In this document: positions 1 to 5,846 of the stretch, piece after piece
Layout of the letters: every line of letters begins with the position of its first letter
Position numbering within the stretch: position 1 is the stretch's first letter
From: JAQVWU01 sp964628455
GTDB taxonomy: Bacteria; Bacillota; Clostridia; Oscillospirales; CAG-272
Direction of reading: 5' to 3'
DNA length: 6,450 bases
Assembly (NCBI GenBank): GCA_964628455.1
Contig: CAZVPD010000192.1
Span: 1-6,450 of the forward strand
Program-made: the position numbers and the translations under genes
The notes under the pieces: model-generated
Seen by the model: the letters and a program-made list of their open reading frames with translations, nothing else
The model's database searches: none
What the model was told of the DNA's origin: nothing

Positions 1-330
1 AGACTCGTGTCGTCTTTCTATTCGGCCGACGGCACGGTCATCGCCGAAAGCGCAAAGCTTCTGTGGATCCTTCTGCTGACCGCGGTCCCCGCCATCTTCA
101 TCAACGTGTTCGACCCGGTCCTGAGAAACGGCGGCGACCCCAAATTCGTTATGACAAGCGCCATCCTCGGCGTCTGGCTGTTCAGGATCCCGCTGACCTA
201 TCTTTTCTGCTACCGTCTCAACATGGGGATCGCGGGCATATTCCTCGGCAATCTGATCGGCCTGTCCCTGCGCAGCACAAGCAACGTCATCCGTTTTCAG
301 ACGGGGAAATGGCTGCACAAAGAGATCTGA
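1..330 (+). CDS. MATE-family multidrug/cation exporter, C-terminal fragment
   Basis: The reading frame is open from the first base to a TGA at 328-330, giving 109 residues, so the start lies outside the window. It shows about three hydrophobic membrane segments: LLWILLLTAVPAIFINVF, then SAILGVWLFRIPLTYLF, then MGIAGIFLGNLIGLSL. The stretch VLRNGGDPKF followed by LGVWLFRIPLTYL resembles the late-helix pattern of MATE exporters (NorM/MepA/DinF type), where an LRGxGD loop precedes a GVWxxRIPL helix. The basic tail ending in GKWLHKEI is typical of a cytoplasmic C-terminus. MATE proteins are inner-membrane antiporters that expel drugs or cationic metabolites using Na+ or H+ gradients. The substrate cannot be read from this fragment. 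The gene converges on the ABC-F gene with six bases between stop codons and has no terminator of its own in the gap. A GTG at position 7 is internal to the frame and should not be taken as the start. Confidence 0.85.
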   Translation, partial: RLVSSFYSADGTVIAESAKLLWILLLTAVPAIFINVFDPVLRNGGDPKFVMTSAILGVWLFRIPLTYLFCYRLNMGIAGIFLGNLIGLSLRSTSNVIRFQTGKWLHKEI

Positions 331-336
331 AATAAA

Positions 337-1801
337 TCAAAGACGCACGGTTTTTGCGGCGATTTTGCCGCAGAATGCGCTGTCATGTTCGACGAAAATC
401 ATCGTGGGCCGGTATCCGAGCAGCAGGTCCTCGATCTGCATGCGGGAGAGGACATCGACAAAATTGAGCGGTTCGTCCCAGACACAGAGATGCGCTTTTT
501 CACACAAACTCGCCGCGATCAGCGTCTTTTTCTTCTGCCCCTCGCTGAAGTCTCTCATATCCCTGTCAAACTGATTCCTCGAAAAATCCAGTTTCCTCAG
601 GATCGCCTTAAAAAGACTTTCGTCTATGCCTTTCGACGAAGCGTATCCCGAAAGGCTGCCCGAGAGAAACGAAGTGTCCTGCGGGACGTAAGAGACAAGG
701 AGCCGGCTTCCCCTGTAAAAACGGCCTGTATAAGTTATATCCCCGCCGCAAATCAACTTTAACAGGCTGGATTTGCCCGAACCGTTCTTTCCGCATAAAG
801 CGATCCGGTCCCCCCTGTTTATTTCGAACGTGACGCCGCGGCAGGCTTCTTTTTCCCCGTAAAAGACCGAAACGTCTTCCAGCGACACCAGTCTTTCGGC
901 GTGATACGCAAGCTGCGATATTTTCAGCGTTTCGGACGTCTCGAGGTTTTTCAGCAGCTTCGATTTTTCTGCGATCTGCTTCTGCTGCCTCGCCTCGATC
1001 GATTTCGCCCGTTTCATCAGTTTCTTGGATTTAGCCCCCTCAAACGCACGCCGTCCCATGCTTTTTTCGGTTTTTTCCGGATCGAATCCGATTTTTCTGT
1101 TCTCCGCGGCAAACGACCATGAGGCTTTCTCCTTCGCTGTTTTCTCAAGCCGCCTGACTTCGCTCTCCAGCTTTTCGTTTTCGGTCCGTTCGTAAAAGTC
1201 CCGGCGCTCTTTGTTGATCAGCCAGGAGGAAAAATTGCCCTTTTGGATCTCGATACCGGCCCTGTTGATCGAAAGGATATGGTCGACGCAGCCGTCCAGG
1301 AACGCGCGGTCGTGGGAAACCAGTATGAATCCTTTCTTCGTGTTCAGGTATGCGCCGACGGTCTCCCTNNNNNNNNNNGATCAGCAAAAACCGGTTTTCT
1401 CTGAGAAACAAAGCTGCAAGGAGCACTTTGGTCTGCTCCCCGTTTGAAAGGGTCGCGAAGGGACGGCGGAGCACATCCTCCGGAATTTCAAGCAGATTCA
1501 GTTCGCGCATCAGTTCCCAGCGCATATGCCCGGGGACGATGCCGTCGATGACGGAGGCGGTATCCGCGTTTTTGTCGGGCACTTCGTAAGGAAAAACATC
1601 AAACCCGACAGAGGAGGTTATGCTGCCTTTGTATTCGTATTTACCGAGCAGAAGATTTAAGAAAGTCGTCTTTCCCCTGCCATTGCGTCCGGTAAAACCG
1701 AGTTTCCAGTCGGTATCGATCTGAAAACTCACATGGCTGAAGATATTCTCATAACCGCCCTCGTAGGCAAAGGTCAGATCCGAAACACTGATCAGCGACA
1801 A
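337..1801 (-). CDS. Lsa-like ABC-F ribosome-protection ATPase (interrupted by an assembly gap)
   Basis: This is a soluble twin-ATPase ABC-F protein. It has Walker A GRNGRGKT (residues 38-45), signature LSNGEQTK (118-125), the switch VSHD after the gap, a basic helical linker (RRLEKTAKEKASW through KLMKRAKSIEARQQKQ), second Walker A GKNGSGKS (about 345-352), signature FSEGQKKK, Walker B WDEPLNFVD (about 449-457) and FVEHD. The WDEPLNF(V/I)D and ILSINRAGIEIQKGNFSSW-type blocks resemble the Lsa/Vga/Msr group. That group dislodges lincosamides, streptogramins A and pleuromutilins from the ribosome; the drug range here is inferred. Ten N at 1369-1378 replace the first Walker B/D-loop. The downstream frame resumes as RETVGAYLNTKKGF, so this is one gene; with 11 missing residues its length is about 495, normal for Lsa proteins. 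I chose the TTG at 1801 because GGGGGG lies seven bases upstream and the N-terminus then aligns with the family. A TTG at 1825 would add eight residues without a binding site. Confidence 0.88.
1369..1378. other. Assembly gap (10 N) inside the ABC-F gene
   Basis: Ten undetermined bases split the ABC-F coding sequence. Read on the minus strand, the frame before the gap ends in RFLLI and the frame after it restarts with RETVGAYL. Ten bases put these out of frame with each other. A missing segment of 33 bases, coding for D-E-P-T-N-H-L-D plus about three residues, would restore one frame. The run is therefore a placeholder and not a measured length. Window coordinates to the right of it may be about 23 bases short. 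Confidence 0.9.
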
Positions 1802-1808
1802 AATTTTT

Positions 1809-1814
1809 CCCCCC
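1809..1814 (-). promoter_or_regulatory. G-only ribosome binding site that decides the TTG start of the ABC-F gene
   Basis: On the minus strand GGGGGG lies seven bases before the TTG at 1801-1799. Five of these G can pair with the CCUCC anti-Shine-Dalgarno core, with one G-U pair. No comparable site precedes the other in-frame TTG at 1825, so the inner TTG is preferred. An all-G site with a TTG start suggests modest translation. Confidence 0.55.
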
Positions 1815-1872
1815 GTAACAAACAATAAAATCCGCGTTCCCCCTCGGGACCTGATATTGCGGCGCCCATACT

Positions 1873-1900
1873 ATTATATCATAAACCGGCGGTAATTCAA
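1873..1900 (-). promoter_or_regulatory. Sigma-A-type promoter of the ABC-F gene
   Basis: On the minus strand, TTGAAT (1895-1900) and a perfect TATAAT (1873-1878) are separated by 16 bases. Transcription would start near 1866, leaving a leader of about 65 bases before the TTG start at 1801. The leader shows only weak pairing and no clear attenuator. Inferred from sequence match and position. Confidence 0.7.
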
Positions 1901-1951
1901 GCAAAAATCGTTGTGCCGGACCCGTATATATGAACCCATGACAACTTATAA

Positions 1952-1986
1952 GGCTTCCGGAAAAAAAGCGGATCCGTCCGGATGCC
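1952..1986 (+). repeat. Imperfect inverted repeat in the leader of the GH116 gene
   Basis: GGCTTCCGG (1952-1960) and CCGGATGCC (1978-1986) pair at eight of nine positions around a 17-base loop. The structure sits 27 bases upstream of the GH116 start codon, just before the ribosome binding site at 2001-2007. It could be an RNA hairpin or a protein site. It is not followed by a T tract, so it is not a terminator. This short imperfect match may be chance. Confidence 0.3.
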
Positions 1987-2012
1987 GTAAAAAGATTATT
2001 AAAGGAGAAGCC

Positions 2013-4571
2013 ATGAAACGAACCAGGTATAAAGGCGAATATACAAACGAAATATCCTTTCCCCTCGGGGGGATCGGGACCGGGAGCATCGGCCTTGGCG
2101 GCAACGGACGTCTGATCGACTGGGAGATCTACAACCGACCGAACAAGGCCTCGGACAACGGTTACACGCATATAGCGGTCAAAGCCGAAAAAGACGGAGA
2201 ACTGCTGGACGCGCGCGTGCTCAGCGGCGACGTCAACGCGGGGCTCAGCGGACTGGTCGGGCGCGGCTCTTTCGGGATGGGCCTTCCGAACACATCGATG
2301 GCGGGTTTCCCTCATTTTTCCGACCATACTTTCATCGGCGAATTCCCGGTCGCCTGTCTGGAATACCGGGACGAAAAGTTCCCGGGATCCCCCTCGCTTA
2401 CCGCTTTCAATCCCTTTATCCCCCAGAACGACAGGGATTCGAGCATACCCGCGGCTTTTTTCGAGGTCGCGATCAAAAACGATACCGGAGACAGCCTGGA
2501 TTATTCGGCAGCCATGACCCTGCGCAATCCGTATAACGGGTCCGTCAACCGGTTTTCGGCTGACGGCGATTTTAACGCGATGCACCTGACGCAGAATATC
2601 CACCAGCCCGAAAGTACCGAATACGGCGACCTGACGCTGGCAGCCGACGCCGAAGGCGGCGAAGTATCCGGGCAGCAGTACTGGTACAGGGGCGGGTGGT
2701 GGGACCATCTCGAAACATACTGGAGAAATTTCACGGTCCCCGGAGGTTTCTCGGACAGAGTTTACGAAAACGCGGGAAACGCGGACCACGCCACCCTGTG
2801 CGTCCGCCGTCACGCGGACCCCGGCGAAACCGTGCGCTTCCGCTTCGTCCTGGCATGGAACAGGCCCAACTGCTACAATTACTGGAGTCCCTATAAAAAG
2901 AAAAACGACGAAGGCGTCGAAAAAGACGTGACCTGGAAAAATTATTACGCTTCGCTTTTTGAGGATTCACTCGCCTCCGCAGCCTATTCAGTCAAAAACT
3001 TCGGCCGTCTCTACGCCGAAACGATGAAATACAAAGAGATCCTCTGGTCGTCGACCCTTCCCGACGAGGTGACCGAAGCGCTGGCCAGCACGACATCCGT
3101 ATTAAAAACCCCGACCGTGCTCCGCCTCGGGAACGGCGAATTTTACGGCTGGGAAGGCGTCTGCGAAAGCGGCGGCTGCTGCGAGGGAACCTGCACCCAT
3201 GTCTGGAACTACGCCTACGCCATGGCTTTCCTGTTTCCGAAACTCGAACGGGGGCTGCGCGAGACCGATTTCAGATACAATCAGGATGAAAACGGAAAAA
3301 TGTCCTTCCGGACGACCCTTCCCCTCGGACGCGAGCGAAACGCGTTCCGAGCCTGCCTTGACGGGCAGATGGGCGGCGTCATAAAAACGTACCGCGAGTG
3401 GAAGCTGTGCGGCGACACCGAATGGCTCAGAAGCGTGTGGGGGCCCTGTAAAAAATCGCTCGAATACGCCTGGAGCGAAAAAAACAAAGACAGATGGGAC
3501 CTTGACCGCGACGGCGTTCTGGAAGGCAGGCAGCACCACACGCTCGATATGGAGCTGTTCGGCCCGTCCTCCTGGCTGGAGGGATTTTACCTTGCGGCGC
3601 TCAAGGCGGGGTCCGAAATGGCGCTCGCACTCGGAGACGCCGCATCGGCGGAGCAGTACAGCAGCCTCTTCGAAAAAGGCCGGAGGTGGAGCGAGGAAAA
3701 TCTATGGAACGGCGAATACTACATCCAGAAAATCGACCTCAAAGACAAAAGCATCATCGAGCCTTACGGGGATACATTGGGCGCGTACTGGAACGAGGAG
3801 TCGGGTGAGATCAAATATCAGATCGGAGAGGGATGCGAAATCGACCAGCTCTGCGCGCAGTGGCACGCCGACATCTGCGGACTCGGCAGCCTGTTCGATG
3901 ACGACAGGATAAAAACGGCGCTCCGGAGCCTTTACAAATACAACTTCAAAAAGTCCATGAGGGAGCATTACAATACGTTCCGTATTTTCGCCCTGAACGA
4001 CGAGGCGGGTGCGATTATGTGCAGCTATCCCCCCCATGTGCATCTGCCGTCGATCCCGATCCCTTACGCTCAGGAATCCATGCACGGATTCGAGTATCAG
4101 CTCGCCGCCCTGATGATGAGCAGGGGAATGATCGCCGAAGGCGTCGAAGTCGTCAGATCTATACGCAGCCGCTATGACAGCAAAAAGCGCAATCCCTGGA
4201 ACGAGATCGAATGCGGCTCGAACTACGCGCGGTCCATGGCTTCCTTTTCCATGATCCCGATCCTGTCGGGATACGGGTTCGATATGACCGCAAAAGCCCT
4301 TTCCTTCGACCCGAAAATAAGCCGCGATGATTTCAGATGCTTCTGGAGCGTCGACGGCGCGTGGGGCAACGTCATCCTCCGCTGCGCGGCCCGCACCGCG
4401 TCCCTCGGGATCGCGGGCGGCGCGCTGAAGCTGAAGAAACTGGGCCTTCCCTTCGCCGCCGGCATCAGGCGCGTAAAAGCGGACGGCAAAGAAATCCCGT
4501 TTACCGTCTCGGGCGATTATGTCGTTCTGGAAAACGAAACAACCGTAACCGAAAGCATTGATTTAGACTGA
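2013..4571 (+). CDS. GH116-family (GBA2/DUF608-like) intracellular beta-glycosidase
   Basis: This complete 852-residue protein has both GH116 domains. The N-terminal beta-sandwich starts with the diagnostic FPLGGIGTGSIGLGGNG (16-32). The catalytic (alpha/alpha)6 barrel runs from about residue 345 to 760, and a small beta-rich tail follows. By alignment from memory with human GBA2 and TxGH116, the likely nucleophile is Glu391 in CCEGTCTHVWNY and the likely acid/base is Asp512 in HHTLDMELFGPSSW. Other matching blocks are DLDRDGVLE (496-504), DQLCAQWHADICGLG (611-625), QESMHGFEYQLA (from 687) and ECGSNYARSM (from 733, with Glu733 and Arg740 as candidate sugar-binding residues). The family contains retaining beta-glucosidases, beta-xylosidases and N-acetylglucosaminidases, so the substrate is uncertain. 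No signal peptide or membrane segment is visible, hence a cytoplasmic enzyme. The start is fixed by AAAGGAG (2001-2007) five bases before ATG. No transporter or regulator gene accompanies it. Confidence 0.9.
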   Translation: MKRTRYKGEYTNEISFPLGGIGTGSIGLGGNGRLIDWEIYNRPNKASDNGYTHIAVKAEKDGELLDARVLSGDVNAGLSGLVGRGSFGMGLPNTSMAGFPHFSDHTFIGEFPVACLEYRDEKFPGSPSLTAFNPFIPQNDRDSSIPAAFFEVAIKNDTGDSLDYSAAMTLRNPYNGSVNRFSADGDFNAMHLTQNIHQPESTEYGDLTLAADAEGGEVSGQQYWYRGGWWDHLETYWRNFTVPGGFSDRVYENAGNADHATLCVRRHADPGETVRFRFVLAWNRPNCYNYWSPYKKKNDEGVEKDVTWKNYYASLFEDSLASAAYSVKNFGRLYAETMKYKEILWSSTLPDEVTEALASTTSVLKTPTVLRLGNGEFYGWEGVCESGGCCEGTCTHVWNYAYAMAFLFPKLERGLRETDFRYNQDENGKMSFRTTLPLGRERNAFRACLDGQMGGVIKTYREWKLCGDTEWLRSVWGPCKKSLEYAWSEKNKDRWDLDRDGVLEGRQHHTLDMELFGPSSWLEGFYLAALKAGSEMALALGDAASAEQYSSLFEKGRRWSEENLWNGEYYIQKIDLKDKSIIEPYGDTLGAYWNEESGEIKYQIGEGCEIDQLCAQWHADICGLGSLFDDDRIKTALRSLYKYNFKKSMREHYNTFRIFALNDEAGAIMCSYPPHVHLPSIPIPYAQESMHGFEYQLAALMMSRGMIAEGVEVVRSIRSRYDSKKRNPWNEIECGSNYARSMASFSMIPILSGYGFDMTAKALSFDPKISRDDFRCFWSVDGAWGNVILRCAARTASLGIAGGALKLKKLGLPFAAGIRRVKADGKEIPFTVSGDYVVLENETTVTESIDLD

Positions 4572-4626
4572 CGGCATCCGGGGCCCCTCCCCCGGTTCTG
4601 TGTAAGCCGCGCAAACAAACCTGCAG

Positions 4627-4663
4627 GCAAAGTCCTGTCATCCCGGCAGAACTTTGCTTTTTT
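4627..4663 (+). terminator. Rho-independent terminator of the GH116 gene
   Basis: GCAAAGT (4627-4633) pairs perfectly with ACTTTGC (4651-4657). Inside, after one C/A mismatch, CTGTC pairs with GGCAG (one G-U) around the loop ATCCC. Six T follow directly (4658-4663). It lies 56 bases after the stop codon. A separate short GC hairpin, CCGGGG/CCCCGG (4578-4595), just after the stop lacks a good T tract. Confidence 0.88.
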
Positions 4664-4706
4664 ATTCCCTTTCGAGCAGGCGCCGAAAAACCGTTCTGCG
4701 TTTCTG

Positions 4707-4733
4707 TTGACGGCTTCGTAAATGTCTTATAAA
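4707..4733 (+). promoter_or_regulatory. Possible promoter of the DUF2680-type gene
   Basis: TTGACG (4707-4712) and TATAAA (4728-4733) resemble sigma-A hexamers, but the spacer is only 15 bases. If used, transcription would start near 4740 and give an A-rich leader of about 85 bases containing the inverted repeats at 4761-4799. An alternative -10, TATGAT (4772-4777) or TATAAA (4777-4782), has no convincing -35. Confidence 0.4.
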
Positions 4734-4760
4734 CCGAAAACAAAAAACACAAAAAAAACA

Positions 4761-4799
4761 CAGCGTCATTGTATGATATAAACATACAGCGAAACGCTG
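4761..4799 (+). repeat. Nested inverted repeats upstream of the DUF2680-type gene
   Basis: Two pairs of five-base arms are nested: CAGCG (4761-4765) with CGCTG (4795-4799), and inside them GTATG (4771-4775) with CATAC (4783-4787). A second CAGCG at 4787-4791 forms a tight local hairpin, CAGCG-AAA-CGCTG (4787-4799), that competes for the same right arm. The region ends 12 bases before the GGAGG ribosome binding site. It could be an operator, a leader RNA switch or chance; the arms are short. Confidence 0.4.
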
Positions 4800-4824
4800 A
4801 ATCTAAAATACGGAGGTTATTCAA

Positions 4825-5289
4825 ATGACAAATTTAAAGAAGTTCGCGGTCATCGGAGCCATCGTCCTGGCAGCCGCCGCAACATCCCTTACCGCTTTCG
4901 CCGCTTCGGCTTATCATTCACCGGCCGAGGCAGCCGCGGGACTCACCGGGCAGACAACGGAAAGCGTGATCGCCCAGAAGAACGAAACCGGCAGCACCTA
5001 CGGCGCCATCGCGGCCGAAGCCGGCGTGCTGGATGCTTTCAAAGCCGAAGTTCTCGAAATGAAAAAAGCCATTCTGGCCGAAAAAGTAACCGCAGGCATC
5101 ATGACACAGGAAGAAGCCGATGAGATCATCGCAGCCATCGAAGAACACCAGGCCACCTGCGACGGAAGCGGATCGGGTAGAATCGGCCGGGAGGCAGGCG
5201 CGGGATTCGGCGGCATGAACGGCAGCGGTCAGGGCAAAGGTCAGGGCGGAGCGGGTCTCGGCCGGGGCAGCGGATGTCTTGCCGGCTGA
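4825..5289 (+). CDS. DUF2680-type exported small protein with glycine-rich tail
   Basis: A 154-residue protein. An N-terminal signal peptide (Lys5-Lys6, hydrophobic core 7-22) has cleavage likely after the AFA (24-26) or ASA (27-29) motif. The mature part begins AYHSPAEAAAGLTGQTTESV. It continues with a helical block containing TYGAIAAEAGVLDAFKAE (58-75) and MTQEEADEIIAAIEEHQ (93-109), the pattern I associate with DUF2680/YckD-like proteins of Firmicutes. From Cys112 the protein becomes Gly/Ser-rich and ends with a second Cys (151) four residues from the C-terminus. The biochemical role of the family is not known to me. Export points to the cell surface or medium. GGAGG (4812-4816) lies eight bases before the ATG and supports this start. 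The gene stands alone between the GH116 terminator and its own strong terminator at 5318-5353. Confidence 0.82.
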   Translation: MTNLKKFAVIGAIVLAAAATSLTAFAASAYHSPAEAAAGLTGQTTESVIAQKNETGSTYGAIAAEAGVLDAFKAEVLEMKKAILAEKVTAGIMTQEEADEIIAAIEEHQATCDGSGSGRIGREAGAGFGGMNGSGQGKGQGGAGLGRGSGCLAG

Positions 5290-5317
5290 TCCTCAAAAGC
5301 ATAAATCCTCATAAAGC

Positions 5318-5358
5318 ACATGCGGCAGGATCTTCACAGATCCTGCCGCATGTTTCTT
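5318..5358 (+). terminator. Strong Rho-independent terminator of the DUF2680-type gene
   Basis: ACATGCGGCAGGATC (5318-5332) pairs without mismatch with its complement at 5339-5353 around the six-base loop TTCACA: 15 base pairs. The tail TTCTTGTTTT follows. It begins 29 bases after the stop codon. On the minus strand the same stem is followed by GCTTTATG, so it may also weakly stop transcripts from the secreted-peptide gene, which has no better terminator. Confidence 0.88.
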
Positions 5359-5441
5359 GTTTTCATTTGCCCGGCACCATTTATTTACGCCGTATTCGTG
5401 AAAAATATGTATATTATTTTAAACAGCCGGCTGCCGTCTAC

Positions 5442-5454
5442 AAACAAATTGTTT
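5442..5454. repeat. Thirteen-base AT-rich palindrome at the 3' end of the secreted-peptide gene
   Basis: AAACAA and TTGTTT flank a single central A (5442-5454) and overlap the stop codon of the 55-residue gene. Nearby CAGCCGGCTG (5424-5433) is a perfect ten-base palindrome. Neither forms a good terminator, as the loops would be too small and there is no T tract on the minus strand. Low weight; AT-rich palindromes of this size occur by chance. Confidence 0.25.
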
Positions 5455-5620
5455 AGGGCTGTACCGGAGGGGTATCCGAGCCGAAAGGACAGGGTCCGTT
5501 CTGAACCACGCTGCCGATTCCTTTGTCACCCCGAACCTGGTCTCCGCCCGCAAATACCGGCTGGAGGGACAAGATCAATATCATCAGTATAACCGAAATC
5601 AGCAAAGGGATTTTTTTCAT
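5453..5620 (-). CDS. Precursor of a short secreted peptide, family not recognised
   Basis: The gene encodes 55 residues. Residues 1-24, MKKIPLLISVILMILILSL then QPVFA, form a textbook signal peptide with a VFA cleavage motif. The predicted mature part has 31 residues, starts GGDQVRGDKGIGSVV and ends PCPFGSDTPPVQP. It is Gly- and Pro-rich, polar, has one Cys and no membrane helix. I do not recognise the family and assign no function; a secreted signal or a surface peptide are both possible. The ATG at 5620 is chosen because an in-frame ATG at 5662 would lie upstream of the -10 box and so could not be transcribed. The ribosome binding site is weak (GAGAGAAAC before ATG). A perfect consensus promoter and a leader of only about 25 bases argue that this small frame is a real, well-transcribed gene. 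It lies downstream of trxA on the same strand, but with its own promoter. Confidence 0.7.
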   Translation of the reverse strand: MKKIPLLISVILMILILSLQPVFAGGDQVRGDKGIGSVVQNGPCPFGSDTPPVQP

Positions 5621-5650
5621 GTTTCTCTCATCTTCTTTCTTTTTTCTTTC

Positions 5651-5678
5651 ATTATATAGCATTTTCGTCGTTTGTCAA
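5651..5678 (-). promoter_or_regulatory. Consensus sigma-A promoter of the secreted-peptide gene
   Basis: On the minus strand a perfect TTGACA (5673-5678) and a perfect TATAAT (5651-5656) are spaced by 16 bases. Transcription would begin near 5644, about 25 bases before the ATG at 5620. Both hexamers match consensus exactly, the only such case in this window. Confidence 0.85.
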
Positions 5679-5697
5679 TGTTTTTTCGCCGGGCAGA

Positions 5698-5746
5698 AAG
5701 CCGGCGGGAGATAGTATCTCTTCCGCCGGCTTCTTATTGTTTTTTT
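5698..5746 (+). terminator. Long hairpin with T tract between trxA and the secreted-peptide gene
   Basis: AAGCCGGCGG (5698-5707) pairs perfectly with CCGCCGGCTT (5723-5732). Inside, GAGAT pairs with ATCTC around the loop AGT, leaving only a two-base bulge (TT, 5721-5722). On the plus strand it is followed by CTTATTG and seven T (5740-5746), a good terminator. On the minus strand the tail is only TTTCTG. Both neighbouring genes run on the minus strand, so it probably works in both directions, ending trxA transcripts about 100 bases after the stop codon. Confidence 0.7.
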
Positions 5747-5832
5747 ATAAGATAAACGCATTTCTGCAGTTATAAACAGATCTTTATTTCAGCATATCAT
5801 CCCCGCATGTGATCCGCTTTGAGTCGGTCTGT

Positions 5833-5846
5833 CGTTTCATGAAACG
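5833..5846. repeat. Fourteen-base palindrome over the trxA stop codon
   Basis: CGTTTCATGAAACG is a perfect palindrome that spans the trxA stop (5837-5839). As RNA it would fold into a five-base-pair stem with a CATG loop. No T tract follows on the minus strand. Its role, if any, is unknown. Confidence 0.35.

Noticed and set aside
356..371. GCGGC/GCCGC hairpin near the convergent stop codons as a terminator
   Set aside because: The five-base stem lies inside the ABC-F coding sequence and is not followed by T on the plus strand. On the minus strand it is followed by A.
1145..1825. ABC-F gene as two genes or a frameshifted pseudogene
   Set aside because: The apparent frameshift coincides with the N run. 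The other frame downstream of the gap continues the family sequence without interruption into the second ATPase domain.
1794..1871. A short upstream frame in the ABC-F leader that overlaps the gene start (attenuator peptide)
   Set aside because: Its ATG falls at or before the predicted transcription start, so it would have no ribosome binding site in the RNA. The leader also lacks a convincing terminator/antiterminator pair.
1911..2012. A 34-residue N-terminal extension of the GH116 protein
   Set aside because: The extension has no ribosome binding site and no family similarity. The ATG at 2013 has AAAGGAG at ideal distance, and the GH116 pattern begins right after it.
1749..2813. A long minus-strand frame of 354 codons overlapping the GH116 start and the intergenic region
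   Set aside because: It is the antisense shadow of GC-rich codons in the GH116 gene, runs through the divergent promoter region and into the ABC-F gene, and has no recognisable domain or ribosome binding site.
5453..5620. Bacteriocin or lanthipeptide precursor
   Set aside because: It has a standard signal peptide, no double-Gly leader, only one Cys, and no modification, immunity or export genes nearby. That function is not supported.
5621..5662. Start of the small peptide gene at the in-frame ATG at 5662
   Set aside because: This ATG lies upstream of the -10 box of the consensus promoter and would not be in the transcript. The signal peptide begins with MKK at 5620.
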